From: Parabacteroides hominis
GTDB lineage: Bacteria; Bacteroidota; Bacteroidia; Bacteroidales; Tannerellaceae
NCBI RefSeq assembly: GCF_014287585.1
Contig: NZ_JACOOJ010000061.1
Coordinates: forward strand, 1-15,013
Direction: 5' to 3'
Length of the DNA stretch: 15,013 nucleotides
Below are positions 6,593 through 12,250 of this stretch, piece by piece. The notes beneath the pieces are model-generated. The model was not told the origin of the DNA. It made no database searches and was given only the letters and a program-made list of their open reading frames with translations. A program made the position numbers and the translations under genes. Within the stretch, counting starts at the first letter, position 1. Each line of letters starts with the position of its first letter.

Positions 6593-6877
6593 GCAGTAGC
6601 ACAGTAAGAAGTCAGTAAGAAGAAAAGTCACCATGTTTCTGCGCATAATTCTTTTTTTTTCAGTGGATTATCTCTTATGCAGTAAGATAAGTAAGTTATT
6701 TCTTCAAAAGGAAATAGAAATACAGCCTTATATTCCTGCTTGCTCTTTTCTTGTTTTTCTTTTTTCCGGTTTTCCAAAAAGTTTTGGATTTTATCTTACT
6801 GCTTATTGTGTATTGTATAATAGGCTGATTTTTAACAGTTTGAGTGATTATGTGATACTTTTGCAGTAATTACTGCA
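6593..6877. repeat. AT-rich gap with GCAGTAAG-type repeats, candidate replication origin or operator cluster
   Basis: The gap between the primase and ATPase genes holds CAGTA at 6594, CAGTAAGAAG at 6602-6611 and 6613-6622 (11 bp apart), GCAGTAAGATAA at 6679-6690 with its perfect inverted copy TTATCTTACTGC at 6791-6802, and the 16-bp palindrome TGCAGTAATTACTGCA at 6862-6877. The rest is AT-rich, with a T10 run at 6651-6660. No gene is convincing here. Iterons beside primase and helicase-like genes suggest an origin for the excised circle; regulation of the two flanking genes is the alternative. Confidence 0.5.
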
Positions 6878-6884
6878 CGGCTAC

Positions 6885-8117
6885 CTATCCGTAATCGTCA
6901 TTTGTATAGGATGCAGGAATAGGCTTTATTCTGTACCCATATACCGAATAATTCTGTTTGTTGATACGTTTCTGCACTCGTTTGAACCCGGCTTTGCGCA
7001 ACGCTTCCCCCAGCCGTTTTTCAGATAGCTGCATGGCGCATATATCCCGTAAACGTGTCAGTATTTGTGCCGTTGTCATAAAGAACAAGGGTTCTTCCTC
7101 CTCTGTCGGCTTCTCAAAATATTGTGTCAGCATTTCAAACTCGACCGTCTGCACCTCAAATCCTGCATTTGCTAAATGCAATTCTCTAATCTCCATATCA
7201 TTGAACCAGTAGCGCACGCCCTGACGGTACAGGTACATGATTTCGGAATAGACGTTATCCATGTGAATACTTTCTGCCGTGGGCTTGTCTATGTGCAGTA
7301 CCTCGAACGGCAAAAAACGCCTGCTGCCTGTCGGGTCGGTCAGGAACTCGTTGCCGTTCACCGAAGCCATGAAGCTGGCGAGGTGGGGGTATTCCTCTAT
7401 GTAAACATCATACGGTCTGCGGTATTTCACTGCCGGGGTGGTGATAAGGTTCTTCAAGGCGTTCTCGTTCTGCTTGTTGAGTTCCTTTAGCTGGTCGTCA
7501 ATGTTGATGAACAGGTATTCGGCTATCAGTGTCAGGATGTCTTTGCCCTGCGGGTCTATCTTTCCGGTGAACAGGTAGTTCTTAAGCGGTGTCGGGCAAA
7601 GGTTGTCCAGCCACCACGATTTGAACTGTCCCTGCTTGTCCCCGGTTAGCACTAGACAGGTATGATTCTGACACCCCGTGTCGTTCATTGCGTTGGCTAC
7701 CACACCGATAAGCCATTTCGTGAAATATTCCTCCCATTTGCCGGGATTGGCTACCTGTACCGTGTTCAGAAGCCTGCCGATATGCCCATGTTCGGCAGGA
7801 TTGAGAAGCGGCAGGGCGTTAAAGTATTCCCGTATGGGATGTACCTTTCTTGCGAAGTCGCTTTCCAGTATGGTACGGATGTTCTCGGCAGAGGTGACAA
7901 TACCAGCGGTTGCGTCCAGCCTGCGCCTGAACGAGTTCAGGACAAATTTCGTAACGGGCTGGTACAAGTCCGAAGAACCCGCAGCCCGGTATTCCGTCCG
8001 GCTCTTTACGGTGTTGAACCGGAAATCGTACAGGACGTTCAACAGGCTTTCGATGCGCTCGTTCTTCGACTGCCAGCCCTCGATATGCCGTGTTTCATCA
8101 CCTCTTTTCTTTTTCAT
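6885..8117 (-). CDS. VirE/VapE-family P-loop ATPase, probable replication helicase
   Basis: The chosen start (8117, MKKKRGDE) overlaps the upstream HTH gene by 20 bp and gives 410 residues; a longer frame would run through that gene. A modified Walker A lies at 158-168 (TGDKQGQFKSW), a Walker B-like LFINIDDQL at 202-210, and a probable Arg-finger/sensor segment near 251-271 (SVNGNEFL ... GSRRFLPFEV), the usual order in the VirE family (Pfam PF05272). Known members are superfamily 3-like helicases of mobile elements and phages, often coupled to primases. Here it is encoded near a separate primase-like gene across an AT-rich repeat region, which suggests a split replication module. The C-terminus (about 345-405) resembles a small winged-helix region. 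Confidence 0.85.
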   Translation of the reverse strand: MKKKRGDETRHIEGWQSKNERIESLLNVLYDFRFNTVKSRTEYRAAGSSDLYQPVTKFVLNSFRRRLDATAGIVTSAENIRTILESDFARKVHPIREYFNALPLLNPAEHGHIGRLLNTVQVANPGKWEEYFTKWLIGVVANAMNDTGCQNHTCLVLTGDKQGQFKSWWLDNLCPTPLKNYLFTGKIDPQGKDILTLIAEYLFINIDDQLKELNKQNENALKNLITTPAVKYRRPYDVYIEEYPHLASFMASVNGNEFLTDPTGSRRFLPFEVLHIDKPTAESIHMDNVYSEIMYLYRQGVRYWFNDMEIRELHLANAGFEVQTVEFEMLTQYFEKPTEEEEPLFFMTTAQILTRLRDICAMQLSEKRLGEALRKAGFKRVQKRINKQNYSVYGYRIKPIPASYTNDDYG

Positions 8118-8406
8118 CGAGAAGTCTGTTAGAAGCCGGGACATACTGCTGCTGCATCCACTTTTTGAGTTCCTCCATGTCGAAACGCAGGGTACGCCCA
8201 CGCTTGACGCAGGGTATCAGTCCCTTGCTGGCTAAATGATACAGGTAATTGACCGAATACCCGGTTATGCCGCTGGCAACGGATATTTTGACTAACACAG
8301 GCTCTTTTCCGTCCTGCCGTTCTTCGGGCTGTGCGCCCATGACCGGGGCAATCATCTTTTCGATGTTCTCCAGCCGTTTGAAAATTTCTTCGAAAGGATT
8401 ATTCAT
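8098..8406 (-). CDS. Helix-turn-helix protein of excisionase/HTH_17 type
   Basis: The 102-residue protein has a helical N-terminus (NPFEEIFKRLENIEKMI) and an excisionase-like winged helix at about 40-86: ISVASGITGYSVNYLYHLASKGLIP followed by the wing RGRTLRFDMEELKKWM. This fits the HTH_17 family used by small recombination directionality factors and by regulators of integrated elements. It is the first gene of an operon with the VirE-type ATPase, overlapping it by 20 bp. A 6-bp inverted repeat just before its start (8408-8432) may be its own operator. Its sequence is distinct from the three other small HTH proteins of the element. Confidence 0.85.
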   Translation of the reverse strand: MNNPFEEIFKRLENIEKMIAPVMGAQPEERQDGKEPVLVKISVASGITGYSVNYLYHLASKGLIPCVKRGRTLRFDMEELKKWMQQQYVPASNRLLDEKEKR

Positions 8407-8407
8407 A

Positions 8408-8432
8408 GGTGCTTGTTTTTTGAATTAGCACC
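8408..8432 (-). promoter_or_regulatory. Inverted repeat in the 5' leader of the HTH-ATPase operon
   Basis: GGTGCT (8408-8413) and AGCACC (8427-8432) form a perfect 6-bp inverted repeat with a 13-base AT-rich loop, ending one base from the start codon at 8406. In RNA it would form a stem covering the ribosome-binding region; in DNA it could be an operator. Confidence 0.4.
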
Positions 8433-8433
8433 A

Positions 8434-8466
8434 CAAATAAAATAAGAAAAATCGGTAAAAAACAAA
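8434..8466 (-). promoter_or_regulatory. Candidate promoter of the HTH-ATPase operon
   Basis: On the minus strand TTTG (complement of 8463-8466) is separated by 21 bp from TTTATTTG (complement of 8434-8441), one mismatch from the TAnnTTTG consensus. Spacing is within the Bacteroides norm of 19-21 bp. Confidence 0.45.
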
Positions 8467-8688
8467 GCGTCAGCCGTTTGGAATCGCTTTGCTGCGCTCT
8501 GCACCAAATTAATGTCGGTAAATAGAAAACGGCTTTGTGTTCATTACCTTACTTATTTAGTAAGTGGGGGAAACCGGGGTTTCTGTTCTCTTATTGTTTC
8601 TTTCCTGCTCGTTTGGGTTGGTGGTGGACATTTTTGGACACGCAAGGTCATTTGCGGACAGAAAGAAACAACCTGTCATTCAGTCTTA

Positions 8689-8696
8689 TATATTTG
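8689..8696 (+). promoter_or_regulatory. -7 promoter box for the tandem HTH genes
   Basis: TATATTTG matches the TAnnTTTG consensus exactly and is followed by GCACC, 48 bp before the ATG at 8744. No good -33 box is seen; instead GGACA repeats lie upstream, which may bind an activator or repressor. Confidence 0.6.
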
Positions 8697-8743
8697 CACC
8701 AGTGAAGAAAAACGGAGTATTGATAATAATAAATATATCGGTT

Positions 8744-9031
8744 ATGGAAATAGTGACGATTGAAAAGAGAACCTTTGAACTTTGGAAACAGAGGTTTGAA
8801 AATTTTGTGGGGCGTGTGGATGCGCTCTGTGTGCCTTTACGCAGGAAGCGTGACAAGTGGCTGGATAACTGCGAGACCTGCCGTTTGCTGAATGTTTCAG
8901 CCCGGACGATGCAGACCTACCGTGATACGGGGAAACTGCCTTATTCGCAGATTAACAATAAGATTTACTATAAGGCTTCGGACGTGGAAACATTTCTGCT
9001 TAGCCAAGTAAGGGACAATTCTAAAAAGTAG
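8744..9031 (+). CDS. Small helix-turn-helix protein, first of a tandem pair
   Basis: The ATG at 8744 was chosen because it follows a perfect -7 box and starts a 95-residue protein like its paralogues; the same frame is open further upstream, but that part spans the promoter. Residues 40-88 form the helix-turn-helix (CRLLNVSARTMQTYRDTGKLPY) with the wing NKIYYKASDVETFLL. The N-terminus (FELWKQRFENFVGRVDAL) is a likely helix for dimerisation. It is closely related in pattern to the 3047-3379 and 9036-9317 products. The stop is four bases before the next gene. In CTnDOT-like elements, pairs of small proteins of this kind (Xis2c/Xis2d) control excision; an equivalent role is inference. Confidence 0.85.
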   Translation: MEIVTIEKRTFELWKQRFENFVGRVDALCVPLRRKRDKWLDNCETCRLLNVSARTMQTYRDTGKLPYSQINNKIYYKASDVETFLLSQVRDNSKK

Positions 9032-9035
9032 GCGT

Positions 9036-9317
9036 ATGGATTTGATAACGAAAGATTCCGAAACCACGCTGGTACTGTTTTCCTCCCTTGACAGGGTGCT
9101 GGAACACGTGGAGTACGTGGTAATGAACTATCGCCCGGTATTGAACGGTGAACACTACTTGACAGGCGAGGAAGTGTGCGAGCGGCTTTGCATCAGCAAA
9201 CGGACGTTGCAGGATTACAGGGACACGGGACTGCTGGGATATGTGCAGCTTCCGGGAAAAATCATCTACCGGGAAAGCGAGATTTTAGACCTGCTGGAAA
9301 GGTATTACAGAAAATGA
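9036..9317 (+). CDS. Small helix-turn-helix protein, second of a tandem pair
   Basis: This 93-residue protein follows its neighbour by four bases, so the two are cotranscribed. Residues 41-88 carry the helix-turn-helix (YLTGEEVCERLCISKRTLQD, then YRDTGLLGYV) and a wing-like GKIIYRESEILDLL. The N-terminal 40 residues differ from those of its paralogues and are probably helical (SSLDRVLEHVEYVV). Likely a DNA-binding excision factor or regulator. The two proteins share the RT(L/M)Q.YRDTG core, indicating an old duplication. A small hairpin (9307-9314 with 9341-9348) overlaps the stop codon. Confidence 0.85.
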   Translation: MDLITKDSETTLVLFSSLDRVLEHVEYVVMNYRPVLNGEHYLTGEEVCERLCISKRTLQDYRDTGLLGYVQLPGKIIYRESEILDLLERYYRK

Positions 9318-9377
9318 AATCTTGAAAACGTGAAATCTTGTTTTCTGTATTTATTGATTTATTGTTTGATTAATTAA

Positions 9378-9419
9378 AAGCCAGCAATCATGGTTTCTTG
9401 AAAACTGTGTTGCTGGCTT
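9378..9419. terminator. Terminator between the HTH pair and the convergent proteinase gene
   Basis: AAGCCAGCAA (9378-9387) and TTGCTGGCTT (9410-9419) form a perfect 10-bp stem with a 22-base loop. The minus-strand side ends in TTTTAATT, making it a good terminator for the proteinase transcript; the plus-strand tail is weaker (CTTCTTC). Confidence 0.7.
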
Positions 9420-9455
9420 CTTCATGTTTATGCGGATAGTCTTTTCAATATCTTG

Positions 9456-10376
9456 TTAATTTTGAATTTTTATGAATGCTTTCCCATTTTGATTCTCTAT
9501 AATTTTCATTGCAGGTGTTGATGAAAATGTATGAGTTGTAGCATGAAACACAGACAGAACTAAATCTTGTAATTGAGAGTCTTTTTCAAGATATTCTATT
9601 TTTAACCCTTTTGATTCTGCTTTTTCACGGGATATATGGCGACCATGACTTTTAAAGTTATCGTGATTAGCCAAAAAAGATGCTATATTCTCTATAATAG
9701 GAGCTTTGACATCTGGAGCTTCTGTTTTGAACATGAATCTATTAAGCCAATCTCTAATTAAGTTTTCAGACATTTTGATATAATTTTCACATTGTGTAAT
9801 GACAGAAGGACCATATTGATTAAGTAATATAGCCCATGCTTGTTTATTGGGTTCGTTTACTTCTTGTAATGCTTTATAGAATTGGTCAATTATTGCTTTT
9901 GCAGGATTACTTGTGGGACCGTTAGGACTATTAATAATCAACTGTGGGTCTACGGGACCTATATTAGAATGTTTTCCCATGACAATACTAGCTCCTGAAC
10001 ATGCAATCATTGTGGCAGCAGACATTGCTATTTGGGGAATAATAACTCTTACTTCAGGAAATTGAGCATGCAAATATTCGACAATACCTTCTGCTGCTTC
10101 GGGAGAACCTCCCGGACTGTGTATAATTAAATCTACAGGCTTTTTTTCAAGTCCGTATGAAACTTCCATCATTCCTTGCACATCTTCCTCTGTTACCGAA
10201 AGTAATTCGGGAGCTCCACCTTTTTGGGTAAAAGCAGTTGCGTACAAAATAATATTTCTGTTTGTATATTTAGATAGTTCAGAAAGGTATTTGCGTCGAA
10301 TAAAATCAAAAGGAGCAGAATTCCCTTGGGCACTTTCGACTTTTAATTCTGTTAATATTTCACTCCATGTTGGCAT
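9456..10376 (-). CDS. Clp-fold serine proteinase (SDH/SppA-like family)
   Basis: The 306-residue protein has a Clp/crotonase-fold core at about 80-150: DLIIHSPGGSPEAAEGIVEY, then the nucleophile segment PQIAMSAATMIA with Ser119 and the GPVDPQ motif at 140-145. This arrangement is that of the serine dehydrogenase proteinase (SDH, Pfam PF01972) group, related to ClpP and SppA. No signal peptide or membrane segment is visible, so it is probably cytoplasmic. The C-terminal region (about 190-306) has no recognisable domain beyond HGRHISREKAESKGL. The gene overlaps the small upstream gene by 25 bp, indicating a coupled pair. It is AT-rich and sits between integrase and the HTH genes, a typical cargo position. 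The biological substrate is unknown. Confidence 0.82.
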   Translation of the reverse strand: MPTWSEILTELKVESAQGNSAPFDFIRRKYLSELSKYTNRNIILYATAFTQKGGAPELLSVTEEDVQGMMEVSYGLEKKPVDLIIHSPGGSPEAAEGIVEYLHAQFPEVRVIIPQIAMSAATMIACSGASIVMGKHSNIGPVDPQLIINSPNGPTSNPAKAIIDQFYKALQEVNEPNKQAWAILLNQYGPSVITQCENYIKMSENLIRDWLNRFMFKTEAPDVKAPIIENIASFLANHDNFKSHGRHISREKAESKGLKIEYLEKDSQLQDLVLSVFHATTHTFSSTPAMKIIENQNGKAFIKIQN

Positions 10377-10552
10377 AATTGATTCGGTTTAGATTTAATG
10401 TTATATTCAATTGAAGAATTTGCAGAAACAGTGTCACTGACGGTTTTATAACGAGTTCCACTAGTTATTTCCCATTTTTGTTTTTCTTGCTCTTGCAATA
10501 TTTGATATATCGCAGGATTATTTACTTTTAAGTTTTCTATGATTCTGTTCAT
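10352..10552 (-). CDS. Small protein of unknown function coupled to the Clp-fold proteinase
   Basis: From the ATG at 10550-10552 the product is 66 residues, soluble and charged, with an amphipathic N-terminal helix (RIIENLKVNNPAIYQILQEQEK) and a polar Ser/Thr/Asn-rich second half. A longer frame begins upstream but would include the promoter box at 10579-10586. The last 25 bp overlap the proteinase start, so translation is likely coupled. No family is recognised. Size and arrangement would fit an adaptor, inhibitor or substrate of the proteinase, or an antitoxin-like partner, but nothing in the sequence decides this. Codon use resembles the proteinase rather than the GC-richer mobilization genes. 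Confidence 0.6.
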   Translation of the reverse strand: MNRIIENLKVNNPAIYQILQEQEKQKWEITSGTRYKTVSDTVSANSSIEYNIKSKPNQLCQHGVKY

Positions 10553-10578
10553 GGCTGTTATAACGATTACTTTAAATG

Positions 10579-10586
10579 CAAATATA
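10579..10586 (-). promoter_or_regulatory. -7 promoter box for the small protein/proteinase pair
   Basis: The minus strand reads TATATTTG, a perfect -7 box, followed by GCA, 26 bp before the ATG at 10552. The cargo pair can therefore be expressed independently of the integrase, which ends at 10608. No clear -33 TTTG is seen. Confidence 0.55.
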
Positions 10587-10607
10587 GGCCTTTTTCCTTT
10601 TAAAAGT

Positions 10608-11858
10608 TTACAATTCAGCATTAAAGTTGCTGAAAAATGATATTTTTCTCTCTACGTATTGCATATCCCTTAGTATCGTTTGGTCTAATACCTTTGCGTA
10701 GTGCTGCGTCATTCGGGTGGATGAATGCCCCAGCATTTTAGCCACGTTCGGCAGTGACACGTTGTTAGCCAGCGCAATAACCGAAGCGAAACTGTGCCGG
10801 GCTGTGTGCGTGGTCAGGTTCTTTTTAATACCGCAAAGGTCGGCAATCTCTTTCAGGTAGCTGTTCATCTTCTGATTGCAGGGAACGGGCAACAAAGTTC
10901 CTTTATCCATGCAGTAGGGGTTATCCTTATACTTTTCAAGTATCTGTTTGGGAATGCTCAAAAGCGGGATGTTACAGAGGTTGTTTGTCTTTTCACGGGG
11001 TTTCACTATCCACAGGTTGCCGTTGCTGTCCTCTGAAACGTGTTCGGGGCGTAAGTTATACACGTCTATGAATGCCAGCCCGGTATATACGCAGAAGATA
11101 AAAACATCCCGTACCAGTTCCAGCCGTTCAATCCTGAACTCTTTCTGCCATATCCGGTTTATCTCGGCTTGGCTTAGGAACTGTTTGTTTACCTCCACCT
11201 CGTGAAACTTGATTCCTGCAAACGGGTTCTTTGTCAGCCACTCGTTGGCAATGGCAAGGTTTATCACTTTCTTAAAACATTTCATGTACCGGATAACGGT
11301 ATTCTGTGCGCAATGCTTCTCCGTCTTTAGGTATAAATCGAATTTGCGTACCAGTTCCCCGTTTACCTCACGCAGTAACATATCATCTACCTTGTAATCC
11401 CGTTTAACCAGTTCCATGAGGTATTTAAGGCAATTGTCGTAACGTCTTACGGTGATGTCGGCATAGTCTGTCCCGATTAGCTTCCGGCAGTTGTCATTAT
11501 GTTCCTTGAATACATTATACAATGTCTTGAAAGTTTCGTCCTTTCCCTGATAGCGGTTCACTATGGCACGTGCGGAGATAATCTTTCCCTCCAGTTCCAA
11601 GTCTTGGTAAATCTGATAGAATTTCACACGCAGGGCGTCAATGTAATGGTTAAGTTCTACGGAGTTTCGGTCTTTGCCTGTCGATTTCTCTTTTTCCTGC
11701 GACCAAAGTGGGACTTTTACACTCCGCTTTAGTTGAAGTTCCACGTATAGGCGGTCATAAGTGACACGCACACGCACGGGTGCTTCCCCGTTTTTTAACA
11801 GTTTGCTACGCTTGATGAAGAACAACACGCTGAATCTTTTTCTTTCCATACGGCTCAA
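10608..11858 (-). CDS. Tyrosine integrase of the element
   Basis: The 416-residue protein has the layout of Bacteroides integrases: an N-terminal arm-DNA-binding domain (about 1-100), a core-binding SAM-like domain (about 108-205) and a C-terminal catalytic domain. Catalytic residues visible are Lys290 (PREKTNN), His351 and Arg354 (HTARHSF), His378 (LGHSS) and the nucleophile Tyr387 (QHYAKV). The first catalytic Arg position is replaced: the motif reads TGLAFID instead of TGLR, as also known for IntDOT-like enzymes. The gene lies next to the right end, 120 bp from the inner repeat and 242 bp from the tRNA core, as usual for an integrase reading away from the attachment site. It would integrate and excise the element at tRNA-Phe or at the 16-bp repeat. 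Confidence 0.95.
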   Translation of the reverse strand: MSRMERKRFSVLFFIKRSKLLKNGEAPVRVRVTYDRLYVELQLKRSVKVPLWSQEKEKSTGKDRNSVELNHYIDALRVKFYQIYQDLELEGKIISARAIVNRYQGKDETFKTLYNVFKEHNDNCRKLIGTDYADITVRRYDNCLKYLMELVKRDYKVDDMLLREVNGELVRKFDLYLKTEKHCAQNTVIRYMKCFKKVINLAIANEWLTKNPFAGIKFHEVEVNKQFLSQAEINRIWQKEFRIERLELVRDVFIFCVYTGLAFIDVYNLRPEHVSEDSNGNLWIVKPREKTNNLCNIPLLSIPKQILEKYKDNPYCMDKGTLLPVPCNQKMNSYLKEIADLCGIKKNLTTHTARHSFASVIALANNVSLPNVAKMLGHSSTRMTQHYAKVLDQTILRDMQYVERKISFFSNFNAEL

Positions 11859-11870
11859 TTTTTAATGATA

Positions 11871-11878
11871 CAAAGTTA
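11871..11878 (-). promoter_or_regulatory. -7 promoter box of the integrase gene
   Basis: The minus strand reads TAACTTTG, a perfect TAnnTTTG, 12 bp before the ATG at 11858, implying a very short leader. It abuts the GAAATCGAACC motif (11880-11890), which could let integrase binding repress its own promoter. Confidence 0.55.
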
Positions 11879-11977
11879 GGAAATCGAACCGAGAACCCTG
11901 TTATGTAAAATAGTGCAACGTGCTGTAAAAGAATGAAGTAAATACCTCGCAGTGGAACATTTCGGGCTTTTAAAAAC

Positions 11978-11993
11978 AGTCCCTTGAATAAGG
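11978..11993. repeat. Inner 16-bp direct repeat, right copy
   Basis: AGTCCCTTGAATAAGG is identical to 200-215. It lies between the integrase gene and the tRNA, 107 bp from the tRNA core. It is either the true right end of the integrase unit or an arm-type site. Confidence 0.6.
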
Positions 11994-12043
11994 ACGTATG
12001 GTTTGCTTCAATCTCACTAATTTTGCCTATTCTTGGAAAAGAA

Positions 12044-12076
12044 AAATCCCTGAACTTCTTTGAAATTCAGGGATTT
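12044..12076 (-). terminator. Terminator directly downstream of tRNA-Phe
   Basis: AAATCCCTGAA (12044-12054) and TTCAGGGATTT (12066-12076) form a perfect 11-bp stem with an 11-base loop; on the minus strand it is followed by TTCTTTT. It terminates the tRNA transcript and protects the element from read-through. If the tRNA core is the true boundary, this terminator belongs to the element and replaces the original one at 88-123. Confidence 0.8.
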
Positions 12077-12100
12077 ACATCGTTTTGCCTTCTTAAAAAG

Positions 12101-12173
12101 TGGTGCCACCAGGAATCGAACCGGGGACACAAGGATTTTCAGTCCTTTGCTCTACCAACTGAGCTATGGCACC
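12101..12173 (-). tRNA. tRNA-Phe (anticodon GAA)
   Basis: The minus strand folds as a 73-nt tRNA: acceptor GGTGCCA/TGGCACC with discriminator A, D-arm TAGCTCAGTTGGTAGAGC, anticodon stem AAGGA/TCCTT around CTGAAAA with GAA anticodon, variable GTGTC, and T-loop TTCGATT. CCA is not encoded, as is common in Bacteroidetes. One T-stem pair (C51-T63) is a mismatch. The gene is intact despite the insertion, because the element restores the 3' end. It has its own promoter. Confidence 0.97.
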
Positions 12174-12193
12174 GTTGTTTTGTTTAACGGGTG

Positions 12194-12223
12194 CAAAGAT
12201 ACGGACTTTTTTGAATCTTGCAA
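12194..12223 (-). promoter_or_regulatory. Promoter of tRNA-Phe
   Basis: On the minus strand TTG (complement of 12221-12223) is followed after 19 bp by TATCTTTG (complement of 12194-12201), an excellent Bacteroides-type promoter. Transcription would start near 12188, giving a leader of about 15 bases. Confidence 0.75.
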
Positions 12224-12250
12224 TAGGTAGAGCGACTTTTTATTGAATTT

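Larger units (their letters stand above)
8407..8743. other. 337-bp divergent control region
   Basis: This stretch separates the minus-strand HTH-ATPase operon from the plus-strand HTH pair. It contains no convincing gene. It holds promoters facing both ways, the inverted repeat CAAAGCG/CGCTTTG (8463-8469, 8485-8491), the hairpin CTTACT-TATTT-AGTAAG (8548-8564), and three GGACA repeats at 8626, 8636 and 8656. Confidence 0.6.
126..12112. mobile_element. NBU-like mobilizable element integrated at tRNA-Phe
   Basis: The outer limits are a 13-bp direct repeat, GTGGTGCCACCAG, at 126-138 and 12100-12112. It coincides with the 3' end of an intact tRNA-Phe gene. Between the copies lie a tyrosine integrase, several small helix-turn-helix proteins, a VirE-type ATPase, a primase-like protein, MobC, a relaxase, an RteC-like regulator and AT-rich cargo. 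No type IV secretion genes are present, so transfer would need a helper conjugative element. Integrase, primase and mobilization genes together with tRNA 3'-end targeting are known from Bacteroides NBU elements; assignment to that class is inference. The exact ends are not settled, because a 16-bp repeat pair (200-215, 11978-11993) lies just inside. Confidence 0.75.

Noticed and set aside
6633..6869. Plus-strand frame of 78 codons in the AT-rich gap
   Set aside because: It is Phe/Leu-rich because of T runs, has no promoter or ribosome-binding signal, and overlaps the repeat cluster.
7678..8235. Long plus-strand frames of up to 185 codons opposite the VirE-type ATPase
   Set aside because: They lie antisense to a gene with clear ATPase motifs, have no recognisable domain and no promoter, and arise from the high GC at third positions of the real gene.
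9315..9340. Two TGAAATCTTG direct repeats after the second HTH gene, considered as iterons
   Set aside because: Only two copies, 16 bp apart, overlapping a stop codon and a small hairpin; too little to support an origin or operator.
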